Shown: positions 29,903 through 38,845 of the stretch, in pieces | Layout: each line of letters opens with the position of its first letter | How positions within the stretch are numbered: position 1 is the first letter of the stretch | DNA from: Flavobacterium succinicans | Lineage (GTDB): Bacteria > Bacteroidota > Bacteroidia > Flavobacteriales > Flavobacteriaceae | Assembly (NCBI RefSeq): GCF_001662485.1 | Contig: NZ_JMTM01000017.1 | Span: 186,001-250,000, forward strand | Reading direction: 5' to 3' | Length of the DNA stretch: 64,000 nt | The notes under the pieces: model-generated | What the model was told of the DNA's origin: nothing | The model's database searches: none | Seen by the model: only the letters and a program-made list of their open reading frames with translations | Translations under genes and position numbers: made by a program

Positions 29903-29931
29903 TTGTTAATCAAAAAAAAACGTTACTTTTG
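29903..29931 (+). promoter_or_regulatory. Promoter of the carH-like/crt operon
   Basis: TTG at 29903-29905, an 18-base spacer and TACTTTTG at 29924-29931 match the Bacteroidota consensus closely. Transcription would start near 29938. This rules out the upstream TTG at 29929 as a translation start and supports the ATG at 29953, giving a leader of about 15 bases. Confidence 0.65.
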
Positions 29932-29952
29932 TTTAATAAATTTCAAAAAACA

Positions 29953-30849
29953 ATGAACAATATTAAAAACGTATTCAGCATCAAAGACCTAGAGAACCTC
30001 TCAGGGATTAAAGCACATACGATTCGCATTTGGGAAAAAAGATACAATGTTTTGCAACCCATGCGAACGGACACTAATATTCGTTTATATGATCTTCATA
30101 GTCTTCAAAAGTTGTTAAACATAACTTTGCTTCATGATTATGGGTACAAAATATCCAAGATTGCTACCTATTCAGAAGAAAAAATCCCATCCTTAGTTCG
30201 TGAGATTATCACTTCTAAAAATGCAAACAATCATGCCATTAGCGATTTTAAAATGGCGATGATGAACTTTGATCAGGATTTGTTTTTTAGAACTTATGAT
30301 TGGTTAATTGCCAAGAAAACGTTCAAAGAGGTTTTTATGCAGGTTTTTGTCCCATTGATGAATGAATTGGGATTGTTATGGCAAACCGATACAATCACGC
30401 CAGCGCATGAGCATTTTATAAGCTATCTGATAAAGCAAAAATTACTAATTAATATTGAGCAATTACAAACGCAGCCAGTACAACATCATGATAAAGTGTT
30501 TGTATTGTCTTTGCCGATGAATGAAATTCATGAGCTAGGTTTGATGTATTTGCATTATGAAATTTTGTTGCAAGGCTACAAAACGGTTTATTTGGGCGAA
30601 AGCATGCCAATTGATAACTTAAAAGTGTTGAAAAATAATTTTGGGTCAATTGTCTTCATTACTTACATGACGGTTCAGCCCGATCGTGAGGCAATAGACA
30701 ATTATGTGTCAACAATGGAGTCGGAGTTATTAGGCGATGGTACGCAATTGTGGTTTATTGGTCGATTGGTTGAGAACATTGATAGAGAAAAAATAGCCTC
30801 TGAAACGCATATTTTTCAATCTATAACAGAATTAGTTGACGCAATCTAA
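29953..30849 (+). CDS. MerR-family regulator with a B12-binding domain (CarH/LitR type)
   Basis: The 298-residue protein has an N-terminal MerR winged helix (FSIKDLENLSGIKAHTIRIWEKRY, residues 8-31). A helical B12-cap region carries W143-x9-E153-H154, the CarH signature. A C-terminal Rossmann-type cobalamin domain has E191-x-H193-x-x-G196, where His193 would be the lower axial ligand. CarH proteins are repressors that hold adenosylcobalamin in the dark and fall apart on illumination. The gene heads crtI-crtB-crtZ, so it probably controls carotenoid synthesis in response to light. Residue 144, after the Trp, is Gln where I recall His in Thermus CarH. That His ligates cobalt in the light-exposed state. 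Confidence 0.87.
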   Translation: MNNIKNVFSIKDLENLSGIKAHTIRIWEKRYNVLQPMRTDTNIRLYDLHSLQKLLNITLLHDYGYKISKIATYSEEKIPSLVREIITSKNANNHAISDFKMAMMNFDQDLFFRTYDWLIAKKTFKEVFMQVFVPLMNELGLLWQTDTITPAHEHFISYLIKQKLLINIEQLQTQPVQHHDKVFVLSLPMNEIHELGLMYLHYEILLQGYKTVYLGESMPIDNLKVLKNNFGSIVFITYMTVQPDREAIDNYVSTMESELLGDGTQLWFIGRLVENIDREKIASETHIFQSITELVDAI

Positions 30850-30876
30850 AATACCCAAAAATACGCCCCTTCTATA

Positions 30877-32343
30877 ATGAAAAAAATCACAATTATTGGC
30901 TCAGGTTTTTCTGCTTTATCCGCCTCTTGTTATTTGGCCAAAAGCGGCCACGATGTTACTATTTTTGAGAAAAATCCAACAATTGGCGGAAGAGCAAGGC
31001 AGATGAAATCCGCTGGTTTTACTTTTGATATGGGGCCGAGTTGGTACTGGATGCCCGATATTTTTGAACGTTTTTTTGCTGATTTTAATAAAAAACCAAG
31101 TGATTATTACGAGTTAATTAAACTTTCTCCAGCCTACAGAGTATATTTTGGAATTGATGATTTTATTGCTATTGCTGATAATTTAGACGAAATAGCCCAA
31201 ACTTTTGAAGCGATAGAAAAAGGAAGTGGCAAAGTTCTTAGAGCTTTTATGGCCGAAGCGCAAAGTAATTATGATATTGCTATTAAAGATTTGGTATATC
31301 GACCTGGTGTTTCTCCTTTAGAATTGGTTACTACAAAAACAGCTCAAAAAGTTGGTCAATTTTTTAGCAATATCAGTCGTGATGTTCGCAAAAAGTTTAC
31401 CAATCCAAGATTGATTCAGATTCTTGAATTTCCGGTCTTGTTTCTTGGAGCCAAACCTTCGGATACGCCTTCGTTTTATAGCTTTATGAATTATGCAGAC
31501 TTTGGTTTAGGAACTTGGCATCCCAAAACAGGAATGTTTGATGTAGTTTTGGCAATGGAAAGTTTGGCTAGGGAGTTGGGAGTTAAATTTGTCACTAATG
31601 CAGCTATCGAAAAAATTGTAGTCGAAAACAAAACGGCTAAAGCTGTTGTTATCAATGGACAAACTATCACCTCTGATGTAGTGTTGAGCGGTGCCGATTA
31701 TCATCATACAGAAACTTTATTGGATAAAGAGCATCGAGCTTATTCAGAAGCCTATTGGGAAAGTCGTGTTTTTGCCCCTTCCTCATTACTTTTTTATGTT
31801 GGTTTTGATAAAAAAATAGAAAATATTTCGCATCACGCTTTATTCTTTGATGTTGATTTTTACCAACATGCCAAAGATATTTATGATGCACCACAATGGC
31901 CAAAAGAACCCTTGTTTTATGCTAATTTCCCTTCGCTAACCGATCCTACTGCAGCTCCTGAAGGTATGGAGTCTGCTTTCTTTTTGGTGCCTTTAGCGCC
32001 AGGAATTAATGATAGCGAAGCGTTGAGAGAACAGTATTTTGATAAAATAATTGCTCGTTTTGAGCAACTTACACAACAAACTGTAAAAAATAATATTATA
32101 TTTAAACAATCATTCTGTAAAAATGATTTTGTTTCTGAATATAATTCATACAAAGGAAATGCTTATGGTATGGCCAATACGCTACTCCAAACGGCTTTTT
32201 TGAGACCAAAATTGAAAAGTAAAAAAGTATACAATTTATATTTCACTGGACAATTAACAGTGCCAGGACCAGGCGTTCCACCTGCATTAATTTCAGGAAA
32301 GTTAGTATCAGAGTTAATTAATAAAAAATTTTCAGAAGCGTAA
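30877..32343 (+). CDS. crtI: Phytoene desaturase
   Basis: The 488-residue flavoprotein introduces double bonds into phytoene to give lycopene. The N-terminal FAD-binding motif IIGSGFSALSASCYLAKSGH is followed by the EKNPTIGGRARQ loop. The C terminus has the carotenoid desaturase signature FTGQLTVPGPGVPPALISGK. It lies 27 bases after the CarH-like gene and 3 bases before crtB, so the genes form one operon. Confidence 0.93.
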   Translation: MKKITIIGSGFSALSASCYLAKSGHDVTIFEKNPTIGGRARQMKSAGFTFDMGPSWYWMPDIFERFFADFNKKPSDYYELIKLSPAYRVYFGIDDFIAIADNLDEIAQTFEAIEKGSGKVLRAFMAEAQSNYDIAIKDLVYRPGVSPLELVTTKTAQKVGQFFSNISRDVRKKFTNPRLIQILEFPVLFLGAKPSDTPSFYSFMNYADFGLGTWHPKTGMFDVVLAMESLARELGVKFVTNAAIEKIVVENKTAKAVVINGQTITSDVVLSGADYHHTETLLDKEHRAYSEAYWESRVFAPSSLLFYVGFDKKIENISHHALFFDVDFYQHAKDIYDAPQWPKEPLFYANFPSLTDPTAAPEGMESAFFLVPLAPGINDSEALREQYFDKIIARFEQLTQQTVKNNIIFKQSFCKNDFVSEYNSYKGNAYGMANTLLQTAFLRPKLKSKKVYNLYFTGQLTVPGPGVPPALISGKLVSELINKKFSEA

Positions 32344-32346
32344 ATT

Positions 32347-33186
32347 ATGAAGCAATTATTTGATGATGTATCTTTTAAGTGTAGTAAGTTAGTGACCAAA
32401 AGCTATAGTACTTCTTTCTCTTTAGCCGTAAAAATGCTAGCGCCAAGTATTCGAGAAGATATCTATAATATATATGGTTTTGTCCGCTTTGCTGACGAAA
32501 TCGTAGACTCTTTTCACGGATATCAAAAGGAACAATTGATTCAAGATTTTGAAACCGATTATTACAAGGCATTGGTTTCTGGAATTAGTTTGAATCCTAT
32601 CCTGAATGCCTTTCAAATCACTGTAAAAAAGAACAATATTTCTGATGATTTGGTACAAGCTTTTCTAAAAAGCATGAAAATGGACTTGATAAAATCAGAG
32701 TATAACACCAAGGCGGAATACGATGATTATATTTACGGTTCAGCGGATGTGGTGGGTTTAATGTGTCTTAAGGTTTTTGTACAAGGCAATCAAGAAAAAT
32801 ACGATGCCCTCAAAGACGAAGCGATGCGCTTAGGTTCTGCTTTTCAAAAAGTGAATTTCTTGAGAGATTTAAAAGACGACAATCTGGTTTTGAATCGCAA
32901 TTATTTTCCAGGAGTAGACCTTCGTTCTTTTGATGATGAAGCAAAAAAAGCCATTATTGCTGAAATTGATGAAGACTTTAAAGTAGCAAGAGAAGGCATT
33001 AAGAAATTACCGCTTGAAGCTAAATTTGGTGTTTTTACAGCCTATGTCTATTACAAAAAACTTTTGAATAAGTTAGAGCGTACTCCTTCACACAAAATCG
33101 GCACATCTAGAATACGCGTTTCCAATTATTCCAAAGCGGGATTGTTGGCGCAATCTTTCGTAACCTACAAGTTGCGATTAGTTTAA
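32347..33186 (+). CDS. crtB: Phytoene synthase
   Basis: The 279-residue protein joins two geranylgeranyl diphosphates head to head. The two Asp-rich motifs of squalene/phytoene synthases are present as FADEIVDS (near 48) and FLRDLKDD (near 174), with a YIYGSADVVG stretch that matches the substrate-binding helix. Its gene follows crtI by 3 bases. Confidence 0.93.
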   Translation: MKQLFDDVSFKCSKLVTKSYSTSFSLAVKMLAPSIREDIYNIYGFVRFADEIVDSFHGYQKEQLIQDFETDYYKALVSGISLNPILNAFQITVKKNNISDDLVQAFLKSMKMDLIKSEYNTKAEYDDYIYGSADVVGLMCLKVFVQGNQEKYDALKDEAMRLGSAFQKVNFLRDLKDDNLVLNRNYFPGVDLRSFDDEAKKAIIAEIDEDFKVAREGIKKLPLEAKFGVFTAYVYYKKLLNKLERTPSHKIGTSRIRVSNYSKAGLLAQSFVTYKLRLV

Positions 33187-33210
33187 TATTTCATTTCAAA
33201 TTCATTCAAA

Positions 33211-33651
33211 ATGCTTAATTTTTTCATATTTCTAGGAGTTTTTCTTTTTATGGAGTGCGTCACTTGGTGTACACATAAGTTCGTGATGCACGGTTTTATG
33301 TGGTATTTTCACGCCGACCACCATCAGCCAAAATATGCACATATCTTTGAGCGTAACGATATTTTCTTTGTCATTTTTGCCATTCCTAGTATTCTCCTTT
33401 TTTATTTTGGTGTAGAAGGTGGTATTAATTATTTGTTTTTTATCGGATTGGGTATCTTTTTTTATGGATTGTGTTACTTTCTAATCCACGATGTATTGAT
33501 TCATCAACGCTTCAAATGGTTCAAAAACACCAACAACAAATATCTTATTGGGCTACGAAAAGCACACAAAGTACACCATAAACATTTAGGTAAAGAACAC
33601 GGCGAATGTTTCGGAATGCTATTCGTTCCGTTCAAATATTATAAAATGTAG
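33211..33651 (+). CDS. crtZ: Beta-carotene hydroxylase (fatty acid hydroxylase superfamily)
   Basis: The 146-residue membrane protein carries the four histidine clusters of the di-iron hydroxylases: HKFVMH, HADHH, HDVLIH and HKVHH. They are separated by hydrophobic helices near 3-20 and 50-85. It hydroxylates the ionone rings of beta-carotene to give zeaxanthin. It ends the crtI-crtB-crtZ run. A lycopene cyclase (crtY), needed to make its substrate, is not found in this window. Confidence 0.9.
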   Translation: MLNFFIFLGVFLFMECVTWCTHKFVMHGFMWYFHADHHQPKYAHIFERNDIFFVIFAIPSILLFYFGVEGGINYLFFIGLGIFFYGLCYFLIHDVLIHQRFKWFKNTNNKYLIGLRKAHKVHHKHLGKEHGECFGMLFVPFKYYKM

Positions 33652-33656
33652 TTTTT

Positions 33657-33795
33657 GGGCGTGCCCCCCGAAACACGAATATACTAACGACACGATTCTC
33701 CAATCGGGGGTCGGGTCATCCATTCCCGCTTTGTTGTAGTGGCCTTTATCGCCACTACAACAAGAGCTCCATTACTACCCCTCACTCAGGGAAAT
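33657..33795 (+). repeat. Palindromic intergenic element, copy A
   Basis: This GC-rich stretch stands out from its AT-rich surroundings. It starts GGGCGTGCCCCCC and contains TCGGGGGTCGGG (33704-33715). It then has CCCGCT before a perfect hairpin: arms TTGTTGTAGTGGC (33731-33743) and GCCACTACAACAA (33751-33763) with a 7-base loop. Its plan (GGGC-, GTCGGG-, CCGCT-hairpin) is shared with copies B and C in this window. It could end crtZ transcription or be a mobile or structured RNA element. Confidence 0.65.
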
Positions 33796-33818
33796 CAACA
33801 TCATTTATCGCATACATT

Positions 33819-34280
33819 ATGAAAGTATATAAATTAGAAACCGTTCAATACGTAAATGCTACACTTGACGAATGTTGGGCTTTTTTCTCTAGTCCACAAA
33901 ATCTGCAAAAAATAACGCCTCTAGATATGGGGTTTCAAATCGTAGATTTCGACGGTAGAACTGCCTATCCTGGTCAAGTGATACAATACAAAGTGTCGCC
34001 ATTGGCAGGAATAAAACTCAGTTGGATGACCATTATTACAGCCGTAAAAGACAAAAGCTATTTTATAGACGAGCAGCGTTTTGGTCCCTATACGTTGTGG
34101 CATCACAAACATTTCTTTGAAGCCACCGAAAACGGAGTAAAAATGACGGATGTTGTTCATTACGCCCTTCCTTTAGGTTTCTTGGGTCGCATTATGAACA
34201 CACTTGTAGTCAAAAGCAAGTTAAAAGAAATATTCTCTTATCGAGAAAAAGCCGTAGATGAACTTTTTAATACCAAATAA
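33819..34280 (+). CDS. SRPBCC-family ligand-binding protein
   Basis: The 153-residue protein matches the START/SRPBCC lipid-binding fold: an opening strand ETVQYVNATLDECWAFFSSP, a middle ITAVKDKSYFIDEQRFGPY and a C-terminal helix FSYREKAVDELFN. This group (COG4276-like) is often found next to photolyase genes. Its role and ligand are unknown. The stop overlaps the start of the photolyase gene by one base, so the two are coupled. Confidence 0.8.
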   Translation: MKVYKLETVQYVNATLDECWAFFSSPQNLQKITPLDMGFQIVDFDGRTAYPGQVIQYKVSPLAGIKLSWMTIITAVKDKSYFIDEQRFGPYTLWHHKHFFEATENGVKMTDVVHYALPLGFLGRIMNTLVVKSKLKEIFSYREKAVDELFNTK

Positions 34281-35575
34281 TGACTGCACAGCCTATTACT
34301 TTTTTTTGGTTTCGTCGCGATTTGCGGTTAGAAGATAATGTAGGCTTGTATCAGGCGTTACAAAGTGGCTATCCAGTACTTGCTGTTTTCATTTTTGATG
34401 ACGCCATTTTGGAACATTTGCCCAAAGACGATGCTAGAGTCACTTTTATCTACGAATCACTATCGAAAATCAATCAAAAGTTAGCAGAATTTGGGAGTTC
34501 TCTTTTGGTAAAAAAAGGAAAAACCCAAGATGTTTGGCAACAATTAATAACCGAATTTGAGGTCAAAGCGCTTTTTTTCAATAAAGATTACGAACCCTAT
34601 GCCATAAACAGAGACCAACAGATTACTGAATTGTTAGCTCAAAATGGCGTAAAAGTTCAGGCATTTAAAGACCAAGTCATTTTTGAAGAAGCCGAAATCA
34701 CCAAGGCCGATGGTTTGCCTTACACTGTTTACACACCCTATAAAAACAAATGGCTAGAGAAATACCGAATCATGGCGCCCGTTGCGGAGCATGATACTAC
34801 TGTTTTTTCTAAGAATTGGTTTTCTAGTTCCTTCGAATTTCCTTCCTTGTCAGCTATTGGTTTTGAAACGAGTACCATCAAAGTCAAACCCCACAATTTG
34901 ACTAAAATTGCCAACTATCACGAAACCCGTGATTTTCCAGCATTAGATACAACCTCTTATTTGTCGCCACATTTGCGATTTGGTACTGTTAGTGTTCGAA
35001 AATTAGTGAATTGGGCTGCGCGTAAAAATGATGTTTTCTTAAGTGAACTCATCTGGAGAGAATTTTTTATGCAAATCCTGTATCATTTCCCCAAAGTAGT
35101 GCAACACAATTTCAAATCGGCTTACGACGGCATAGAATGGCGCAATGACGAAGCTGATTTTCAACGTTGGTGTTCAGGAACTACAGGCTATCCTATGGTG
35201 GATGCAGGTATGCGCGAACTCAATGCTACAGGTTATATGCACAATCGAGTGCGTATGGTGGTGGCTAGTTTTTTGTGCAAACATTTGTTATTGCCGTGGC
35301 AATGGGGCGAAGCCTATTTCGCTCAAAAGCTTTTAGACTATGATTTGTCTGCCAATGTAGGTAATTGGCAGTGGGCTGCTGGGACAGGCTATGATGCCGC
35401 TCCTTATTTTAGAGTGTTCAACCCCGATATTCAATTGCAAAAATTTGATGCCAAAGGACACTACATCCGAAAATGGATACCTGAATTTGACTTAGGTTAC
35501 GGTTCACCCATGGTGGAACACGCTATGGCAAGAGACCGCGCCATCGCTACGTACAAAGCAGGGATTTTGAAATAA
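34280..35575 (+). CDS. phrB: Deoxyribodipyrimidine photolyase (class I)
   Basis: The 431-residue protein repairs cyclobutane pyrimidine dimers with blue light. The N-terminal antenna-binding domain begins FFWFRRDLRLEDN. The FAD domain includes SELIWREFFMQILYHFP, RMVVASFLCKHLLLPWQWGE and NVGNWQWAAGTGYDAAPYFR. The tryptophans of the electron-transfer chain (in PWQWGE and NWQW) are kept. It shares a start/stop with the SRPBCC gene and lies in the light-response region. Confidence 0.93.
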   Translation: MTAQPITFFWFRRDLRLEDNVGLYQALQSGYPVLAVFIFDDAILEHLPKDDARVTFIYESLSKINQKLAEFGSSLLVKKGKTQDVWQQLITEFEVKALFFNKDYEPYAINRDQQITELLAQNGVKVQAFKDQVIFEEAEITKADGLPYTVYTPYKNKWLEKYRIMAPVAEHDTTVFSKNWFSSSFEFPSLSAIGFETSTIKVKPHNLTKIANYHETRDFPALDTTSYLSPHLRFGTVSVRKLVNWAARKNDVFLSELIWREFFMQILYHFPKVVQHNFKSAYDGIEWRNDEADFQRWCSGTTGYPMVDAGMRELNATGYMHNRVRMVVASFLCKHLLLPWQWGEAYFAQKLLDYDLSANVGNWQWAAGTGYDAAPYFRVFNPDIQLQKFDAKGHYIRKWIPEFDLGYGSPMVEHAMARDRAIATYKAGILK

Positions 35576-35614
35576 GCAATTGCATATTTTGTACTTTTAC
35601 AAAAAACTTCAAAA

Positions 35615-36184
35615 ATGAAAATCTATATCAAAAATATGGTGTGCCATCGTTGCATTATGGTGGTGCAATCCGAGTTGGAAAAGAGCGGATTTACGCCACT
35701 TTCCGTATCTCTTGGTGAAGTAGTTTTTGAAAAGGAACTTGCTGTAAGTGACCAGCAAATTATTGCTAAAACACTTCAAAATGTTGGTTTTGAAATCATC
35801 GAAGACCAAAAAAAACAAGGGGTTGAAAAAGTGAAAAACTTGATTATTGATTTGGTTCAAAATCAAAATTCGGCACTCAAAAACACCCTTTCCGACTATT
35901 TGAGCACACAATTGGATTGTGATTATAAATACATTACTACTTTGTTTACCGAACTCGAAGGCACTACGATTGAGAAATATTTCATCGCACAAAAGATTGA
36001 GAAAGTAAAAGAGTTATTAGTATACAACGAATTGACTTTGAGTGAAATCGCCTTCCAGTTGCAGTATTCCAGCGTGGCACATTTGAGCAATCAATTCAAA
36101 AGTGTAACGGGATTAACTCCAAGTTATTTCAAAAACCTTCGCTCTGAGCGACGCATTCCTTTAGATCAAGTCCAAGCAAAGTAG
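35615..36184 (+). CDS. HMA-like/AraC fusion regulator, probable copper sensor
   Basis: The 189-residue protein joins a short ferredoxin-like metal-binding domain at the N terminus (KNMVCHRCIMVV, with Cys10 and Cys13 spaced as CxxC) to an AraC-type DNA-binding domain at about residues 95-185 (LSEIAFQLQYSSVAHLSNQFKSVTG). The next gene downstream encodes a CopA-type ATPase with a matching CxxC HMA domain, so a metal-responsive activator of copA is likely. Metal identity is inferred from the neighbour only. Confidence 0.78.
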   Translation: MKIYIKNMVCHRCIMVVQSELEKSGFTPLSVSLGEVVFEKELAVSDQQIIAKTLQNVGFEIIEDQKKQGVEKVKNLIIDLVQNQNSALKNTLSDYLSTQLDCDYKYITTLFTELEGTTIEKYFIAQKIEKVKELLVYNELTLSEIAFQLQYSSVAHLSNQFKSVTGLTPSYFKNLRSERRIPLDQVQAK

Positions 36185-36205
36185 TTCGTTTCCCTTAAAA
36201 AAGTT

Positions 36206-36469
36206 AGCCACGAATGCACAAATTGACACTAATTTTTATAAATATTAAAATTGAATTGCACTAATTTTATAGATCCTTAAGAATTCGTGGAATAAAAAAC
36301 GGTTATAAATTAGTGTTTATTCTTGTTTTTTTTGGTGGAAATTTTCTTGATTATAAGGTGTTTTTAATGGCGCAAATTTAAAATTCATGTTATTTGTGAA
36401 TTGAAGAACCAAAGCAAATTGCACCACAATTATTATAGCATTCTAGCTGTAATTGGTGCATTCGTGGCT
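36206..36469. repeat. 264-base element with 14-base terminal inverted repeats
   Basis: AGCCACGAATGCAC at 36206-36219 is repeated inverted at 36456-36469. Outside, AAAAAAG (left) faces CTTTTTT (right), extending the pairing past a 2-base bulge. A partial third copy, AATTCGTGG, lies near 36280. The inside has no open frame. The layout resembles a miniature inverted-repeat element. I see no clear target-site duplication. It fills most of the 420-base gap between the regulator and the copA start. Confidence 0.6.
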
Positions 36470-36573
36470 CTTTTTTAGATGACGGATGCTTGAAAAAGTA
36501 TTCACTGTTTATCTTCCGAAATTGTTGTAATTCTTTCGGATAATTGTGTAATACTTCTCATTTAGAATACGTC

Positions 36574-36602
36574 TAATTTTGTACTGTAATTTAAAACAGT
36601 AT
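36574..36602 (+). promoter_or_regulatory. Candidate -7 box and operator of copA
   Basis: TAATTTTG at 36574-36581 fits the Bacteroidota -7 box, though a TTG at the usual distance is lacking, as expected for an activator-dependent promoter. Directly after it, TACTGT (36582-36587) and ACAGTA (36596-36601) form an inverted repeat with an 8-base spacer, a possible regulator site. Confidence 0.4.
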
Positions 36603-36605
36603 ACT

Positions 36606-38816
36606 ATGAAAACTACTATAAAGAGACAAATTCCTGTTTTACAAATGGGATGTGCTTCTTGTGCCGGCAAAATAGAATCCGCGATAAAACCTCTAAAAGG
36701 TGTCGTTTCGGCAAATGTTAATTATGCCTCGGCGATGCTTTCTGTAGCATTTTTTCCCGAAACCATTTCCCTCTCCGAGATACAAAAAGCAGTTCAAGCC
36801 GCAGGATATGATTTGTTTATTGAAGAGGATACAAACGAAGAAACGACTTTAGCGACTATTCAAGAAAAAAAATTCACGACTTTAAAAAATAAGACCATTT
36901 GGGCTTCTATTTTGGCTTTGCCAATTGTAATTATTGGAATGTTTTTTATGGAAATGCCCTATGCCAACGAAATTATGTGGGTGTTAGCAACTCCCATTGT
37001 TTTTGGTTTAGGAAACCGTTTTTTTATTAATGCTTGGAAGCAAGCGCGTCATCGTACGGCCAATATGGATACTTTGGTGGCTTTGAGTACTGGCGTGGCT
37101 TATCTCTTTAGTGTTTTCAATACATTGTTCCCTCACTATTGGCATCAAAAAGGATTGCACGGACACGTCTATTTTGAAGCAGCAGCAGTAGTAGTAGCTT
37201 TTATCTTATTAGGCAAATGGTTAGAGGAAAATGCCAAATCCAATACCTCCACCGCCATAAAAAAGTTAATACAGTTACAACCCAATACGGTTACTTTGTG
37301 GTTAGACAACGAGGAGCAAAAAGTAATTTCCATCGAGCAAGTCAAAGTAGGCGATCGATTGCTGGTAAAACCTGGCGAGCGTATTGCAGTCGATGGGGTT
37401 GTGATAAGTGGCGATTCTTATGTGGATGAAAGTATGTTGAGTGGTGAACCCATTCCTGTACTCAAAAAGGCAAACGAAAAGGTTTGGGCAGGTACGTTGA
37501 ATCAAAAAGGTAGTTTGGTGTTCAAAGCTGTCCAAATTGGCTCCGAAACGCTTTTGGCTCATATTATCAAAACGGTACAAGAAGCGCAAGGAAGTAAAGC
37601 TCCAGTTCAAAAAAAGGTCGATTTTATCGCTAGTATTTTTGTGCCTGTGGTTATGGCGATTGCGGTTGTCGCTTTTGTTTTGTGGTGGATTTTAGGAGGA
37701 GAAAATGGTTTTACACAAGGGATTATGGCTTTAGTTACCGTTTTGGTGATTGCCTGTCCGTGCGCCTTGGGATTGGCAACTCCTACCGCCATTATGGTTG
37801 GAGTAGGCAAGGGAGCCGAAAATGGAATACTCATCAAAGATGCACTGAGTTTAGAATTGGCACAAAAGATAGACACCATCGTTCTAGATAAAACAGGAAC
37901 CATCACCGAAGGAAAACCTAAAGTAGCCGAGGAATTGTGGAGTAGCAACGATTCCAATTTACGTTCTATTTTGTTGAGTATAGAATCGCAATCAGAGCAT
38001 CCTTTGGCCGAAGGCGTTGTCCATTATTTGCAAGGAGTTCCAATGGTTCCAATTACGAATTTCGTGAGTGTTACAGGTCAAGGTGTTCGAGCCAAAGTAG
38101 AAGGTAAAGATTATTTTATAGGGAATCCCTCTTTTTTAAAAGCCAACCAAATCAAAATAAACGATAACTTCCTTCAGAAAAGTACCGCTTGGGAAGCCGA
38201 AGCCAAAACCGTAATTGGCTTTGCTAATGCAACTAGTGTTTTAGCCCTTTTGGCCATTTCGGATGCGGTAAAACCAACTTCGGTGGCTGCGATTCGTGAG
38301 TTGGAAGAAATGGGCATTGCGGTCTATATGCTAACCGGCGATGCTGAAAAAGCCGCCCAAGCGATGGCCGCCCAAACGGGAATTACTCATTACAAAGGGG
38401 GAGTGTTGCCTCAGCAAAAAGCTGATTTCATCAAGGAATTACAAGCTCAAGGCAAAACAGTAGCTATGGTGGGTGATGGGATAAATGACAGCACCGCATT
38501 GGCCCAAGCCGATGTCAGTATTGCTATGGGAAAAGGAAGCGCCATTGCAATGGAAGTCGCCAATATGACGCTAATGACCTCGGATTTGCATAAGATTCCA
38601 CAAGCGATTCGTTTGTCTAAAGCTACTGTTGCTACGATTCACCAAAACTTATTTTGGGCTTTTATCTATAATGTGATTGGGATTCCTATCGCGGCAGGTA
38701 TTTTATTTCCGTTTAATGGATTTTTACTTAACCCAATGCTCGCGGGTGCAGCTATGGCACTGAGTAGCGTGAGTGTGGTAAGTAATAGTTTGCGATTGAA
38801 ATTGAAAAAGTTATAG
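36606..38816 (+). CDS. copA: Copper-translocating P1B-type ATPase
   Basis: The 736-residue protein exports Cu(I). One N-terminal HMA domain carries GCASC (Cys16 and Cys19). Eight membrane helices, the transport motif IACPCALGLATP, the phosphorylation motif DKTGTITEGKP, the SEHPLAEG nucleotide motif and GDGINDSTALAQADV are all present. The CPC motif marks copper or silver pumps. The start is set at 36606, because an upstream in-frame TTG lies inside the promoter. The HMA-AraC regulator upstream is its likely controller. Confidence 0.93.
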   Translation: MKTTIKRQIPVLQMGCASCAGKIESAIKPLKGVVSANVNYASAMLSVAFFPETISLSEIQKAVQAAGYDLFIEEDTNEETTLATIQEKKFTTLKNKTIWASILALPIVIIGMFFMEMPYANEIMWVLATPIVFGLGNRFFINAWKQARHRTANMDTLVALSTGVAYLFSVFNTLFPHYWHQKGLHGHVYFEAAAVVVAFILLGKWLEENAKSNTSTAIKKLIQLQPNTVTLWLDNEEQKVISIEQVKVGDRLLVKPGERIAVDGVVISGDSYVDESMLSGEPIPVLKKANEKVWAGTLNQKGSLVFKAVQIGSETLLAHIIKTVQEAQGSKAPVQKKVDFIASIFVPVVMAIAVVAFVLWWILGGENGFTQGIMALVTVLVIACPCALGLATPTAIMVGVGKGAENGILIKDALSLELAQKIDTIVLDKTGTITEGKPKVAEELWSSNDSNLRSILLSIESQSEHPLAEGVVHYLQGVPMVPITNFVSVTGQGVRAKVEGKDYFIGNPSFLKANQIKINDNFLQKSTAWEAEAKTVIGFANATSVLALLAISDAVKPTSVAAIRELEEMGIAVYMLTGDAEKAAQAMAAQTGITHYKGGVLPQQKADFIKELQAQGKTVAMVGDGINDSTALAQADVSIAMGKGSAIAMEVANMTLMTSDLHKIPQAIRLSKATVATIHQNLFWAFIYNVIGIPIAAGILFPFNGFLLNPMLAGAAMALSSVSVVSNSLRLKLKKL

Positions 38817-38845
38817 GTAAAATTAAATTCCAAAAAAAAAAAATC

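Noticed and set aside
29929..29952. TTG as start of the CarH-like gene
   Set aside because: It lies inside the predicted -7 box, ahead of the likely transcription start; the ATG at 29953 is better.
35609..35992. 127-residue frame on the minus strand
   Set aside because: Antisense to the HMA-AraC regulator, which has clear domain motifs on the plus strand.
36579..36605. TTG as start of copA
   Set aside because: It overlaps the predicted promoter box; the HMA domain begins after the ATG at 36606.
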